NCBI RefSeq assembly: GCF_001021385.1
Contig: NZ_CP011773.1
Location: 3,844,001 to 3,908,000 of the forward strand
Origin: Mycobacterium sp. EPa45
Lineage (GTDB): Bacteria > Actinomycetota > Actinomycetes > Mycobacteriales > Mycobacteriaceae
Direction: 5' to 3'
DNA length: 64,000 nt
Of this stretch, positions 27,383 through 36,309 are shown one piece after another. A model generated the notes under the pieces. The model searched no databases. It was not told where the DNA came from and saw only the letters and a list, made by a program, of their open reading frames with translations. Numbering within the stretch: the stretch's first letter is position 1; each line of letters starts with the position of its first letter. The position numbers were made by a program, and so were the translations under genes.

Positions 27383-27602
27383 CTGCCTGCCACCACAGTT
27401 CGTGACCCGCTTAGTCGGAGCTACCCGCGTCGGCCGTGTGCTTCGCCCCCGAACAGCCCGCGACCAGCAACATGCTAATCGCCGCTGAACAGCACAGGTT
27501 TCGTAATCGGCGAAGATAACATAGGGCCAGCCGGGTGCGAGCCTGTTACCGGCGGCGGACCGTTCACCCAACCGCAACCTGGAATGACTAGCGTGCCGGG
27601 TC
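27383..27602. other. Gap of 220 bases before the pyruvate-kinase-like gene
   Basis: I see no gene and no strong hairpin. The region is less GC-rich around 27500-27525 (GATAACAT), which could be a -10 element of the following gene, but a matching -35 element is not clear. Confidence 0.3.
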
Positions 27603-29453
27603 ATGTCCACCGACGCGCAGCAGCTCGCTCAGCTGCAAAGTGACGTCGACGCCCTGCTGGCTCAACTGGCCGATGCCGAACTGAAATGGCAGCCGTGGAC
27701 CGACCCGGTCGCCGACGAGAACCGCTGCAGTGCAACAAATCTCGTCCACTACTGGGCACTGAGGCAGGTCGACCTGCGCAACGTGCAGCAGCAACTCGCC
27801 GAACTCGGGCTGTCGTCGCTGGGGCGCAGCGAGGCACACGTACAGGCGACGCTGCGACTGGTCTCCGCGGCGATCGCCGCGCTGCGTGGGCAGGGCTGGA
27901 CGCCGTCCGATGAGGTCTGCGTGGAGATCCCCGAGGGGACCCGGTTGCTCGAACGCAACGCCGCGGAGCTACTCGGGCCGGCGGCCGAGGACCGCGCCGC
28001 CCGGATCATGGTCACCCTGCCATCGGAGGCCGCCGCCGACCCCGCGCTGGCACGCACACTCATCGACGCCGGCATGCGGATCGCTCGAATCAACTGCGCC
28101 CACGACGACGCCACCGCGTGGAAAGCCATGGCAGCCAACGTCCGTGCCGCGGCCGCAGCGGCCGGACGCCCGTGCTTGATCGCGATGGATCTGGGCGGCC
28201 CCAAACTGCGCACCGGCCCGCTCGAACCGGGACCCCAGGTGGTGCGCCTGCGGCCGACGCGAAACGCCCGCGGCCAGGTGGTGGCCGCCGGCCGCGGCTG
28301 GCTGACGTCGGCGCGACGGCCGGCCCGACCGCCGGAGCCCGGCCTGATCGCCCTGCCGGTCAAAGCCGAATGGCTGGCCAACCGCGCCGAGGGTGACGAA
28401 CTGGTGCTGCGCGATACCCGCGGATCGAAGCGGCGGCTGCTGCTGGCTGCCGCGGCGCCCGGCGGATTCGTCGTCACGGCCGAGAAGACGACGTATGTGG
28501 GCAGCGGAACGGTGTTGAAGGCCGGCGGGCAGGAGCGAAGCGACTCGGGGACAAAGCGAGGCCGGAAGGACTCCACCAAAGTCGGTGAGCTGCCCGCCGT
28601 CGAGCAGAGCCTGCAACTGGCCGCCGGGGACGTCGTGCGGTTGACCCGCGATTGCGCACCGGCACACGTCGACGACGGCCAGCCGCCGCGGATCGGGTGC
28701 ACGTTGCCCGAGGTGTTCGACACCGCCGAGGTCGGCGAACGCGTGTTCTTCGATGACGGCAAGCTCGGCGGGGTGGTGATCGCGGTGGCGACCGACACCC
28801 TCGACGTGCGCATCGAACGCCCCGCCCACGGCACGGCAAAGTTGCGGGCCGGCAAGGGAATCAACGTCCCCGACACCGACCTGCTCATCTCCGCACTGAC
28901 CGAGAAGGACATCGCCGACCTGCCCACGGTGGTCGAGTTGGCCGACTTCGTCCAGCTCTCGTTCGTCCGTGAAGCCGCCGACGTCATTCGGCTGTTCGAG
29001 GAGCTGGACCGCCTCGGTGACCGCGACCTCGGGGTGGTGCTCAAGATCGAAACCCGGCAGGCCTTCGAACAACTGCCGAAGCTGCTGCTGACCGCGATGC
29101 GCCGACGCCGTGTCGGGGTGATGATCGCCCGTGGCGATCTGGCCGTCGAGGTCGGTTACGAACGATTGGCCGAGCTGCAGGAAGAGACGTTGTGCGTGTG
29201 TGAGGCCGCGCACCTGCCGGTGATCTGGGCGACCCAGGTGCTCGAGCAACTCGCCAACACGGGGCTGCCCTCACGCGCCGAAATCAGCGATGCGGCAATG
29301 GCAGAACGCGCCGAATGCGTGATGCTCAACAAGGGTCCCTACATCACCGACGCTGTCCTCCTGCTCGACGACGTCCTGGGACGAATGGCCGGCCACGAGC
29401 ACAAGAAGAGTCCGTTGCTACGCAGTCTGCACTCGTGGCGAGCCGCCGACTGA
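27603..29453 (+). CDS. Pyruvate-kinase-domain protein with N-terminal extension
   Basis: A 616-residue protein that is not a standard pyruvate kinase. About 130 N-terminal residues form a helical domain (HYWALRQVDLRNVQQQLAEL) with no known role. A diverged pyruvate kinase barrel follows: MRIARINCAHDD (N-terminal phosphate motif), DLGGPKLRTG, VLKIETRQAF (catalytic Lys and Glu), ARGDLAVEVG (metal Asp) and ATQVLEQL. The inserted B domain is long and contains a ~25-base repeat (28527-28551). The C-terminal allosteric domain of normal PykA is missing. It may act on PEP or a related enol-phosphate, or be regulatory. ATG 27603 is the first start; no partner genes are evident. Confidence 0.75.
   Translation: MSTDAQQLAQLQSDVDALLAQLADAELKWQPWTDPVADENRCSATNLVHYWALRQVDLRNVQQQLAELGLSSLGRSEAHVQATLRLVSAAIAALRGQGWTPSDEVCVEIPEGTRLLERNAAELLGPAAEDRAARIMVTLPSEAAADPALARTLIDAGMRIARINCAHDDATAWKAMAANVRAAAAAAGRPCLIAMDLGGPKLRTGPLEPGPQVVRLRPTRNARGQVVAAGRGWLTSARRPARPPEPGLIALPVKAEWLANRAEGDELVLRDTRGSKRRLLLAAAAPGGFVVTAEKTTYVGSGTVLKAGGQERSDSGTKRGRKDSTKVGELPAVEQSLQLAAGDVVRLTRDCAPAHVDDGQPPRIGCTLPEVFDTAEVGERVFFDDGKLGGVVIAVATDTLDVRIERPAHGTAKLRAGKGINVPDTDLLISALTEKDIADLPTVVELADFVQLSFVREAADVIRLFEELDRLGDRDLGVVLKIETRQAFEQLPKLLLTAMRRRRVGVMIARGDLAVEVGYERLAELQEETLCVCEAAHLPVIWATQVLEQLANTGLPSRAEISDAAMAERAECVMLNKGPYITDAVLLLDDVLGRMAGHEHKKSPLLRSLHSWRAAD
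28527..28551 (+). repeat. Short interspersed repeat, copy 1 (in the pyruvate-kinase-like gene)
   Basis: A 25-base sequence beginning GGGCAGGAGCGAAGCGAC is 23/25 identical to 55359-55383 in mptA. In this gene it is read as GQERSDSG, a hydrophilic insert in the B domain. The other copy is read in another frame, so similarity is at the DNA level, not from protein homology. Confidence 0.6.
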
Positions 29454-29454
29454 C

Positions 29455-30807
29455 CTAGGCGGGGTCGCGCCCGAGCTGGTGGGCCAGCGCCTCCTCGACC
29501 CGCGGATGCCGGAAGCGATGGCCCAGCTCCTGCAGCTTGGCCGGCAGGACTCGCTGGTCAGCTTCGGCCAACTCCTGCGCGCCCTGCTTGCCGAGCAGCA
29601 CCCGGGGGCCGAACGATGGCACCGGCAACACTGCGGGCCGATGCAGGGTGCTCGCCAGCGCCGTGGTATATGCCTTGTTGCGCACCGGGTTTGGCGCGAC
29701 AGCGTTGACCGGACCGGTCAGCCTGTCGTCGTATAGGGCGCGGTAGTAGATGTCGAGCAGGTCGTCGATGCCGATCCAGGACAACCATTGCTCGCCGCTG
29801 CCCAGCCGACCGCCGAGGCCCGCCGCGAACAGCGGGCGCATCAGCCGCAACGTCCCGCCACGGGCGGCTTGCACAATGCCGGTCCGCACGGCGACCGTCC
29901 GCACCCCGGCCCGAGCGGCGGGCTCGGTGGCTGCCTCCCAGTCGGCGACCACGTCAGCGAGGAAACCGTCTCCTCGGGCGCTGCCCTCGGACAGCTCGGT
30001 GTCGCCGCGGTCATAGCCGTAGATTCCGATCGCCGACGCGCTGACGAAGCTGCGCACGCCGGCCGTCGCCGCCAGCTCGGCCAGCCGTCGGGTCGGTTCG
30101 ATGCGGGAATCGCGAATCGACCTGCGATGGGCGTCGGTGAACCGCCCAGCGATCGACGCGCCCGCAAGGTGGACGACGGCATCGACTCCCTCGAGTAGGT
30201 CGGCAGCGGGATCGCTTGGCTCCCAACGTCGTTCATCGGGCCGGGCCGGATCACTGCGCACCAGCCGAACCACCCGGTGCCCGCCGGTGGTCAGCAGCGC
30301 GGTCAAGGCACTGCCGACCAGGCCGGACGAACCGGTGATCGCGACGGCCAGCGTGCCCGCGCCCGCCCGTGCGGCGTCTCGGTGGACCGCCAAGTCGTCG
30401 GCGAGCTGCCGGTGCCGGTAGACGAATGTGGACCGCAGCGCGGCGCCGGGCACCGTGGTGTCCACCTCGTCGTGAACCTCGGTGGTGTCGTCGCCCGTGT
30501 CGTTGAACCGGTGGGTGTGCCGCCACCACCCGATGATGCGCGGCGGCAATGTCATCAGCCCGTCCGAGGACAGCACGTCAACGAACTGGTTCGGCGGGTC
30601 GTAGCCGGCCGGGTCGTGCTGCGCGATCCAGCGCAGGCCGCCCGGGAGGCCGAGGACCGCGCGCCCGTCGGCCAGTGACTCGGTCTCGGCCACGGCGTGC
30701 ATCGGCTGCCACGGCGGAATGAGCCGACGCATCGCGCCGGGGCGGGTGTGCCAGGCGAAGACCTCACCGATCGGATGGTCGACGACGCTCGAGTAGCGGA
30801 TGCCCAT
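29455..30807 (-). CDS. SRPBCC domain fused to a TIGR01777-type NAD-dependent epimerase
   Basis: A 450-residue two-domain protein. Residues 1-150 look like a polyketide-cyclase/START-like (SRPBCC) domain (VDHPIGEVFAWHTRPGAM at the start). Residues about 155-450 are an extended SDR of the YfcH/SulA-like TIGR01777 family: AITGSSGLVGSAL (nucleotide loop), AVVHLAGASI, and a C-terminal RVLLGKQGAQELAEADQRVLP. Members of this family in mycobacteria (Rv2216 type) usually lack the first domain. Function is unknown; the fusion suggests delivery of a hydrophobic ligand to the oxidoreductase. ATG 30807 is the natural start. Its stop is one base from the stop of the pyruvate-kinase-like gene, which converges on it. 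Confidence 0.85.
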   Translation of the reverse strand: MGIRYSSVVDHPIGEVFAWHTRPGAMRRLIPPWQPMHAVAETESLADGRAVLGLPGGLRWIAQHDPAGYDPPNQFVDVLSSDGLMTLPPRIIGWWRHTHRFNDTGDDTTEVHDEVDTTVPGAALRSTFVYRHRQLADDLAVHRDAARAGAGTLAVAITGSSGLVGSALTALLTTGGHRVVRLVRSDPARPDERRWEPSDPAADLLEGVDAVVHLAGASIAGRFTDAHRRSIRDSRIEPTRRLAELAATAGVRSFVSASAIGIYGYDRGDTELSEGSARGDGFLADVVADWEAATEPAARAGVRTVAVRTGIVQAARGGTLRLMRPLFAAGLGGRLGSGEQWLSWIGIDDLLDIYYRALYDDRLTGPVNAVAPNPVRNKAYTTALASTLHRPAVLPVPSFGPRVLLGKQGAQELAEADQRVLPAKLQELGHRFRHPRVEEALAHQLGRDPA

Positions 30808-30870
30808 GGTGTCCCTTGTACCCGTGCGGGCAACGAATTCAATGACTGCCCCGCGGGCGTCACGAAAAGG

Positions 30871-31308
30871 TCAGCGTGAGCCTGACTCGCCGGATTTCTG
30901 TTCTTCGGGCTCTTCCGCGACCGGTTTGGCGTCACCCTCCGGCTCCGCGGCGTCGTCGCCGGCCTTTTCGGCGTCCTCGGCCGTCTTGGCCTCGGAGGCC
31001 GGGGCGTCGTCCTCGGGATAGTCGGCGTCGAACGTCGAGTACGTGGCGTCGACGCTCTCATCGGTCTCCGAGTACGCGGTGGTCTCGGCGGTCGCCGAGG
31101 ACTCCACAGGCTCCTCGGCCGGTGCCACCGGCGCCGCCTCGCCGACGCGGCGGTGCTGGCGCTCCCGGATCGCGTCGACGATGAGCAGGATCACTCCGAT
31201 CACGCTGGCCGCGATGCATACCCACGCGACCAGCTCATTGCTGGTGACGACAGCTGTGACCAGGGCCGCGAGGCCGATCACCGCCAGAACCAGCGCAACG
31301 ATCAGCAT
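30871..31308 (-). CDS. Small membrane protein with acidic C-terminal tail (Rv2144c-like)
   Basis: A 145-residue protein with two predicted membrane spans in the first 47 residues (VALVLAVIGLAALVTAVV and VAWVCIAASVIGVILLIV) and a cytoplasmic tail that is very rich in Glu, Asp, Ala and Ser/Thr. The tail has no motif and is probably disordered. It lies directly downstream of wag31 (26 bases) on the same strand, the place of Rv2144c in M. tuberculosis, and so may have a role connected to polar growth, but none is established. ATG 31308. Confidence 0.82.
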   Translation of the reverse strand: MLIVALVLAVIGLAALVTAVVTSNELVAWVCIAASVIGVILLIVDAIRERQHRRVGEAAPVAPAEEPVESSATAETTAYSETDESVDATYSTFDADYPEDDAPASEAKTAEDAEKAGDDAAEPEGDAKPVAEEPEEQKSGESGSR

Positions 31309-31334
31309 CGATCAACCTCCAGCGCGCGCAGCGC

Positions 31335-32159
31335 TCAGTTGTTGCCCCGGTTGAACTGGTTGAACCCGCCACCGTCGCTGGCGGCACCGGAATCGACCGG
31401 TGCGGCCGAGCCGCGCTGGCCGAGCTCCTCGAGCTGGGACTCCAGGTAGGTCTTGAGCCGGGTGCGGTATTCGCGCTCGAACGTCCGCAGCTGCTCCAGC
31501 CGTCCTTCCAGGACAGTGCGCTGCTGGTTGATGGTGCCCATGATCTCGGTGTGCTTGCGCTCGGCGTCGGCCTGCAGCGCGTCGGCCTTCTCCTGGGCCT
31601 GCCGCAGCTGGGTCTCCGACCGGTTCTGCGCGTCACTGAGCAGGGCATCGGCGCGCTGCTTGGCGTCGGCGACCGTGGTCTCCGCGGTGTGGCGAGCCTC
31701 CGAGAGGATCTGGTCGGCATTGCTGCGCGCGTCGGCCAGCAGCTTGTCGGCCTCGGCCTTGGCGGTGCCGGTCAACCGGTCCGCGGTGTCCTGGGCCAGG
31801 GCCAGCACCCGAGCGGCCTTGATCGCCTGCTCCTCGCTGGCAGCCGGGCTCGGCGCGGGTGCAGGCGCCGGGGCGGCCTGCGGGGCCGGAGCCGGGGTGG
31901 GCTCGGGTTCCGGCTCGGGCTGATACAGCGGGATGGCCTGGGTGGGCTGCGGGACCGCGCCGCCGGAGCGGGCGGCGGACAGCTCCTGGTCGAGCTCGGA
32001 GACCCGCTGGCGCAGATCCGAGTTCTCTTCGATGAGCCGCGTCAGCTCGTTCTCCACCAGGTCGAGGAAGGCGTCGACCTCGTCCTCGTTGTAGCCTCGC
32101 TTGCCGATGGGCGGCTTGCTGAATGCCACATTGTGCACGTCGGCCGGTGTAAGCGGCAT
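31335..32159 (-). CDS. wag31: DivIVA-family polar growth protein Wag31
   Basis: A 274-residue DivIVA homolog that marks the cell poles and directs the elongation machinery in mycobacteria. The conserved N-terminal membrane-binding segment ([21 protein letters not shown]) is followed by a first coiled coil to about residue 70, a Pro/Ala/Gln-rich linker (about 75-125), and a long second coiled coil rich in Ala, Glu, Arg and Gln (about 130-245) that mediates oligomerisation. ATG 32159 is preferred over ATG 32162 because GAGGGGG then has a six-base spacing and the product starts MPLT as in M. tuberculosis. It is the penultimate gene of the division cluster and is a known PknA/PknB target in other species. 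Confidence 0.97.
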   Translation of the reverse strand: MPLTPADVHNVAFSKPPIGKRGYNEDEVDAFLDLVENELTRLIEENSDLRQRVSELDQELSAARSGGAVPQPTQAIPLYQPEPEPEPTPAPAPQAAPAPAPAPSPAASEEQAIKAARVLALAQDTADRLTGTAKAEADKLLADARSNADQILSEARHTAETTVADAKQRADALLSDAQNRSETQLRQAQEKADALQADAERKHTEIMGTINQQRTVLEGRLEQLRTFEREYRTRLKTYLESQLEELGQRGSAAPVDSGAASDGGGFNQFNRGNN

Positions 32160-32361
32160 CATCTGCCCCCTCGGGTCTGGGCGTTAACCGTCTGCAAAAG
32201 TGTAGAACGCGTCCAACGTTCGGTCCGTACTGTAACTGGCGTCCATCCTGTCACACCAGAACCGTCAGTCCGATAAATAAGAGCGATTTTCAATCTTTCG
32301 ATACCACTCGCACGGCGTGGCTAATCGCGATTCACGACTCAATGAGGTATTTTTCCCGCCC
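32160..32361. promoter_or_regulatory. Leader region of wag31 (202 bases)
   Basis: This gap separates yggT from wag31. It is less GC-rich than the genes and is likely to contain a wag31 promoter on the minus strand; a TACACT -10-like box reads on that strand near 32200. A perfect 10-base palindrome AATCGCGATT is at 32323-32332. Neither site can be proven by eye. Confidence 0.35.
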
Positions 32362-32652
32362 TCAGGCGGCAGCGCCGAATGCCAGCTGCATTCCGATGAA
32401 CGCCACCAGCAGCAGCACCATGATCGACAGGTCGAACCGGACCGCGCCGATGGTCAACTGCGGAATAAGTCGACGTAGCAGCTTCACCGGTGGGTCGGTG
32501 ATCGTCATGATCAATTCGAGGATCACCACGGTTACACCCCGCGGGTGCCAGTCCCGGCTGAACGACCGGATGAACTCGACGACGACCCGGGCGATCAGGA
32601 GCAGCCAGAACACAAACAGCGCGAAGCCCAGAATTTCGAAGAACAGCGACAA
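32362..32652 (-). CDS. YggT-family membrane protein
   Basis: A 96-residue protein with two predicted membrane spans (about 5-25 and 72-92) and a central conserved segment SFSRDWHPRGVTVVILE typical of the YggT family. In Gram-positive bacteria yggT lies between sepF and divIVA and is thought to assist division or membrane protein organisation; no biochemical activity is known. The start is TTG 32652, with AAGGA about ten bases upstream. It is 123 bases downstream of sepF; the spacer contains a CGCTGG/CCAGCG hairpin without a U-tract. Confidence 0.9.
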   Translation of the reverse strand: MSLFFEILGFALFVFWLLLIARVVVEFIRSFSRDWHPRGVTVVILELIMTITDPPVKLLRRLIPQLTIGAVRFDLSIMVLLLVAFIGMQLAFGAAA

Positions 32653-32775
32653 CTAGAGCCGGTCCTTAATCAACAGCGGATGTGACATTGCCGACATCGC
32701 TGGTTTGGGGCCAGCGCGACGCAGTCAGCCTACCTAAGTCTGTCGGCGCCCCTCGACGCCGAGCACCCGGCCTGC

Positions 32776-33447
32776 TTACTGGTAGCTGTAGAAACCCGCT
32801 TCGGCGATCCGGCGGCGCTCCTCGGCGCTGACGTCGACGTCGGCCGGCGAGAGCAGGAACACCTTCGTTGCCACCTTGTCGAAGGACCCCCGCAGCGCGA
32901 AGGCCAGGCCGGCGGCGAAGTCGACGAGCCGCTTGGCGTCGGCGTTGTCCATCGAGACCAGGTCCATGATCACCGGCTGGCCGTCGCGGAAGCGCTCACC
33001 GATGGTGCGGGCCTCGCTGTAGTCCTTGGGGCGCAGCGTGGTGATCTTCGACAGCGGGCTGCCGGCCTCGAACAGTTCGGCCATCCGGCGAGGGTCCATC
33101 GCCAGGGCGCCACGGGTCGAGCCGCGCAGCGCGCCGAACCGCGAGGCGCGCGGCATGTCGTGGGGGTGCTCGAATTCCCGCGGGCGGAACCGCGGCTCGT
33201 CGCCGTACTGGGCGCGGAAGCCGCCCGTCGGCGCGTAGTCGGCCTCACGCGGGTCGTCGTACTCGCGACCCATCCGGGGGTCGCGGTCCTCGTAGCGACC
33301 CGGACGCTCGTACTCGTCGTCGGCGAAGCGCTCACGGCGGGCGTAACCGCGGTGAGCGCCGCGGTCGTCATCGTCGTAGTACTCGTCGTCATAGTCGTCC
33401 ATCGGAGCCATACCGAAGTAGGCCTTGACCTTGTGGAGAGTGCTCAT
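32776..33447 (-). CDS. sepF: Cell division protein SepF
   Basis: A 223-residue SepF, which anchors FtsZ filaments to the membrane. The first ~13 residues ([12 protein letters not shown]) form the amphipathic membrane helix. A long Asp/Glu/Tyr/Arg-rich disordered linker covers about 15-125. The SepF core (about 128-223), with [24 protein letters not shown] and the terminal AGFYSYQ, binds the C-terminal peptide of FtsZ. ATG 33447 has AAGGG upstream. It lies in the expected order after ftsZ, pgeF and yggS. Confidence 0.96.
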   Translation of the reverse strand: MSTLHKVKAYFGMAPMDDYDDEYYDDDDRGAHRGYARRERFADDEYERPGRYEDRDPRMGREYDDPREADYAPTGGFRAQYGDEPRFRPREFEHPHDMPRASRFGALRGSTRGALAMDPRRMAELFEAGSPLSKITTLRPKDYSEARTIGERFRDGQPVIMDLVSMDNADAKRLVDFAAGLAFALRGSFDKVATKVFLLSPADVDVSAEERRRIAEAGFYSYQ

Positions 33448-33511
33448 CGCTGGACCCTTCTGAAGCCGTGAAGTTCGGTGTCTGTGATGAAGATGTGACT
33501 GGAGTGACTAC

Positions 33512-34249
33512 TCAGGGAGACGTTAGAGGACGTTGTCCCATAAGCGCGGTTCCGACACGCACACACGTTGATCCGTGTCGCACCGCCGCTTCCAGGTCAC
33601 CCGACATCCCCGCCGACAACGCTGTCGCCTCCGGGTGATTGACCAATATCCGGCGGTGCTCTTCGGCCAGCGCCGCGAACGCCGTGTCGGGGTCGGCACC
33701 CAGTGGCGGGATGGCCATCAACCCGGTCAGCCGCAATCCCCCGGCTTGCGCGACCTGTGCGCACAATTCGTCCACCGCGCCTGAATCGCCGATGTCCACA
33801 CCGCCGCGGGAGGTGTCGCCGTCGAGGCTGATCTGGATGAAGACGTTGACGGGTGCGGTCCGGATGCCCTCGTCGATGGCGTGCGCGGCACCGCGATCCA
33901 GCGCGGCGGCCACCTTCGCCGTGCTCAGCGAGTGGACTGTGTCCGCCCATCCCGCAATTGCCTTGGCCTTGTTGCGCTGGATCTGGCCGACCATGTGCCA
34001 GCGGACGTCACGTGCTGCGGTGAGGTCGGTGAATTCGGCGATCTTGGCCGAAGCTTCCTGTTCGCGGGATTCGCCGAACGTCCGGCAGCCCAGCCGCCAC
34101 AAGATCGCGACGTCGGTGGCCGGGAAGAACTTGGTGATCGGCAGCAGGTCGATCTCGTCGACATCCCGGCCGGCATCCCGTGCGGCGGCCGAGAGCCGGT
34201 CCTGCAGCGCGGCCAGCGCGGTGGCGAGCTCGGCTTCCCGGTCGGTCAT
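33512..34249 (-). CDS. YggS-family PLP homeostasis protein
   Basis: A 245-residue pyridoxal phosphate-binding protein of the YggS/PLPBP (COG0325) family, a TIM barrel resembling alanine racemase domain I. The PLP lysine is in LPITKFFPATD; HMVGQIQRNK and the C-terminal STCVRVGTALMG phosphate-binding segment are typical. It balances free PLP and amino acid pools and has no known catalysis. ATG 34249 overlaps the pgeF stop (ATGA); GTG 34258 is a possible earlier start. The gene regularly lies between ftsZ and sepF in Gram-positive bacteria. Confidence 0.93.
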   Translation of the reverse strand: MTDREAELATALAALQDRLSAAARDAGRDVDEIDLLPITKFFPATDVAILWRLGCRTFGESREQEASAKIAEFTDLTAARDVRWHMVGQIQRNKAKAIAGWADTVHSLSTAKVAAALDRGAAHAIDEGIRTAPVNVFIQISLDGDTSRGGVDIGDSGAVDELCAQVAQAGGLRLTGLMAIPPLGADPDTAFAALAEEHRRILVNHPEATALSAGMSGDLEAAVRHGSTCVRVGTALMGQRPLTSP

Positions 34250-34953
34250 TCCATCCACACCAGACAGGCGAGTCGACCGGTCGGGGCATCACGACGGTGG
34301 CTGAACAACTTCGGGTCGGTCACCGTGCAGCGCGGGTCGGCGTCGATGGCTTCCACACCGGCATCGATCAACTGCCGGGCGATCCCCGCCCGCAGGTCCA
34401 GCCCCGGTGTGCCTTTGGCGGTCCGAGTCCGGCTGCCGGGCAGCCGCGCTTCGACGTCGGCTGCCATCTGCGCGGGCACCTCATAGTTGGCGCCGCTGAC
34501 GGCCGGGCCCAGCAACACCGAGATGTCCTGCGTGTGCGCGCCATTGGCCAACATGGTCTCCAGGGTCCGCAGCACCACACCGTCGGCGGCACCCACCCGT
34601 CCGGCGTGGACGGCGGCCACCACCCCGGCGCGGGCGTCGGACATCAGCACAGGCACGCAATCGGCGGTCACCACGGCGAGCGCCAACTGCGGCGTCGTGG
34701 TCACCAGCGCGTCGGTGTCGTCGACGGCATCGGTACGAGGCCCATCGACGAGGGCTACATGATCGCTGTGGGTCTGGTTCATCCACACCACGTGGTCCTC
34801 GGCCAGCCCGATCGCGGCGGCCAGCCGTTTCCGATTGGCCGCAACGGCTTTCGGATCGTCGCCCACGTGATCACCGAGGTTGAAGGTGTCGAACGGCGGC
34901 GCCGAGACACCACCGGCGCGGGTGGTGGTCACGCGACGGATGCGAACAGTCAC
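34246..34953 (-). CDS. PgeF/YfiH-family protein (peptidoglycan editing factor)
   Basis: A 235-residue protein of the YfiH/laccase-domain family. Metal and catalytic residues are visible in NQTHSDHV, TADCVPVL and AAVHAGRVG. E. coli PgeF corrects peptidoglycan precursors by removing wrongly added L-serine from UDP-MurNAc, while other family members have purine nucleoside or laccase activity; here the division-cluster context favours the first. GTG 34953 is 30 bases after ftsZ. Formerly called Rv2149c/YfiH. Confidence 0.9.
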   Translation of the reverse strand: MTVRIRRVTTTRAGGVSAPPFDTFNLGDHVGDDPKAVAANRKRLAAAIGLAEDHVVWMNQTHSDHVALVDGPRTDAVDDTDALVTTTPQLALAVVTADCVPVLMSDARAGVVAAVHAGRVGAADGVVLRTLETMLANGAHTQDISVLLGPAVSGANYEVPAQMAADVEARLPGSRTRTAKGTPGLDLRAGIARQLIDAGVEAIDADPRCTVTDPKLFSHRRDAPTGRLACLVWME

Positions 34954-34983
34954 AGACCCAGTATTGCGGGGGTGCCGAACGGG

Positions 34984-36141
34984 TCAGTGCCGCATGAACG
35001 GCGGCACGTCGACGTCGTCGTCGGAGATACCGCCGTCGTCGCCACCGCCGATGCTGACCGTCGCGCCGTTGGTGTGCACCGGCACGCTGGCGGGATCGCT
35101 CGGATCGAAGAGCGAGGAGCTGAGCTTGCCTGCCGCACCGGGAACGATCCCCTGGCCGGTCGTCGGGGTACCGACCACCGGCTTGCGGCTCGGGGTGGCC
35201 GACTCGAAGCCGGCGGCGATCACGGTCACGCGCACCTCGTCACCGAGCGAATCGTCGATCACGGTGCCGAAGATGATGTTGGCCTCGGCGTGCGCGGCCT
35301 CTTGGACCAGCGAGGCGGCCTCGTTGATCTCGAACAGACCGAGGTCGCTGCCGCCGGCCACCGACAGCAGCACGCCCTGGGCGCCCTCCATCGACGCTTC
35401 CAGCAGCGGGGAGTTGATCGCGATCTCGGCGGCCTTGAGCGCGCGGCCGTCACCGCGGGCCGAGCCGATGCCCATCAGCGCGGTGCCCGCCCCGCTCATG
35501 ACGCCCTTGACGTCGGCGAAGTCGACGTTGATCAGGCCGGGGGTGGTGATCAGGTCGGTGATGCCCTGGACACCGTTGAGCAGTACCTCGTCGGCGCTGC
35601 GGAAGGCATCCATCAGCGAGACCTGGGCGTCGCCCATCTGCAGCAGCCGGTCATTGGGGATGACGATCAGGGTGTCGCAGCTCTCGCGCAACGCCTGGAT
35701 GCCGTTCTCGGCCTGGTTGGAGCGGCGTTTGCCCTCGAAGGAGAACGGCCGGGTCACCACACCGACGGTCAGCGCGCCCAGCTTGCGGGCGATGTTGGCG
35801 ACGACGGGTGCGCCGCCGGTACCCGTGCCGCCGCCCTCACCTGCGGTGACGAAGACCATGTCGGCGCCGCGCAGCAGTTCCTCGATCTCGTCCTTGGCGT
35901 CCTCGGCAGCCTTACGGCCGACCTCGGGGTCGGCGCCGGCGCCGAGACCGCGGGTCGATTCACGGCCGACGTCGAGCTTGACGTCGGCGTCGCTCATCAA
36001 CAGCGCTTGCGCGTCGGTGTTGATCGCGATGAACTCCACGCCCTTGAGTCCCTGCTCGATCATTCGGTTGACGGCGTTGACGCCGCCGCCGCCGATGCCA
36101 ACGACCTTGATGACGGCGAGGTAGTTATGCGGGGGGGTCAT
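34984..36141 (-). CDS. ftsZ: Cell division GTPase FtsZ
   Basis: A 385-residue tubulin homolog that polymerises with GTP into the Z ring. The N-terminal [13 protein letters not shown], the tubulin signature [13 protein letters not shown] (about residue 102-114) and the T7 region NVDFADVK are intact. The C-terminal conserved peptide [12 protein letters not shown], which docks SepF and FtsW in mycobacteria, is present. ATG 36141 has GGGAGGAAG seven bases upstream. A 168-base gap separates it from ftsQ, the longest inside the ftsQ-ftsZ part, and probably contains its own promoters. Confidence 0.98.
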   Translation of the reverse strand: MTPPHNYLAVIKVVGIGGGGVNAVNRMIEQGLKGVEFIAINTDAQALLMSDADVKLDVGRESTRGLGAGADPEVGRKAAEDAKDEIEELLRGADMVFVTAGEGGGTGTGGAPVVANIARKLGALTVGVVTRPFSFEGKRRSNQAENGIQALRESCDTLIVIPNDRLLQMGDAQVSLMDAFRSADEVLLNGVQGITDLITTPGLINVDFADVKGVMSGAGTALMGIGSARGDGRALKAAEIAINSPLLEASMEGAQGVLLSVAGGSDLGLFEINEAASLVQEAAHAEANIIFGTVIDDSLGDEVRVTVIAAGFESATPSRKPVVGTPTTGQGIVPGAAGKLSSSLFDPSDPASVPVHTNGATVSIGGGDDGGISDDDVDVPPFMRH

Positions 36142-36192
36142 CGTCTGTCTTCCTCCCAGGTGGGGATCGGGTCTCTACGACTCTTCCCGGCA

Positions 36193-36230
36193 AACCCTAA
36201 ACCTCAACCAGAGATTTAGAGTTATGTCAA
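36193..36230 (-). promoter_or_regulatory. ftsZ leader: imperfect inverted repeat and TTGACA box
   Basis: On the plus strand AACCCTAAA (36193-36201) and TTTAGAGTT (36215-36223) are inverted repeats with a single mismatch and a 13-base spacer. Just upstream on the minus strand, TTGACA (36230-36225) could be a -35 element for ftsZ; a good -10 element at 17 bases is not seen. Together they suggest a regulated promoter or an mRNA hairpin 52-82 bases before the start. Confidence 0.35.
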
Positions 36231-36309
36231 GTAGTGCCGTGTGAACAGAACGGTATGGCCGGTGGGGGCTGGATGTGGGAGGCGCGCCGGGGTGTCGCGA
36301 GCGAATTTC

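Noticed and set aside
11741..30870. A prophage or integrative element in the accessory segment.
   Set aside because: No integrase, transposase, relaxase or phage gene is present, and no duplicated tRNA end was found.
32653..32775. The CGCTGG/CCAGCG hairpin between sepF and yggT as a terminator.
   Set aside because: The stem is only six pairs and no U-tract follows on the minus strand; the genes are in one conserved operon order.
34180..36219. A 679-codon plus-strand frame opposite ftsZ, pgeF and yggS.
   Set aside because: It crosses three conserved minus-strand genes and consists of His/Arg/Gly/Asp-rich low-complexity sequence.
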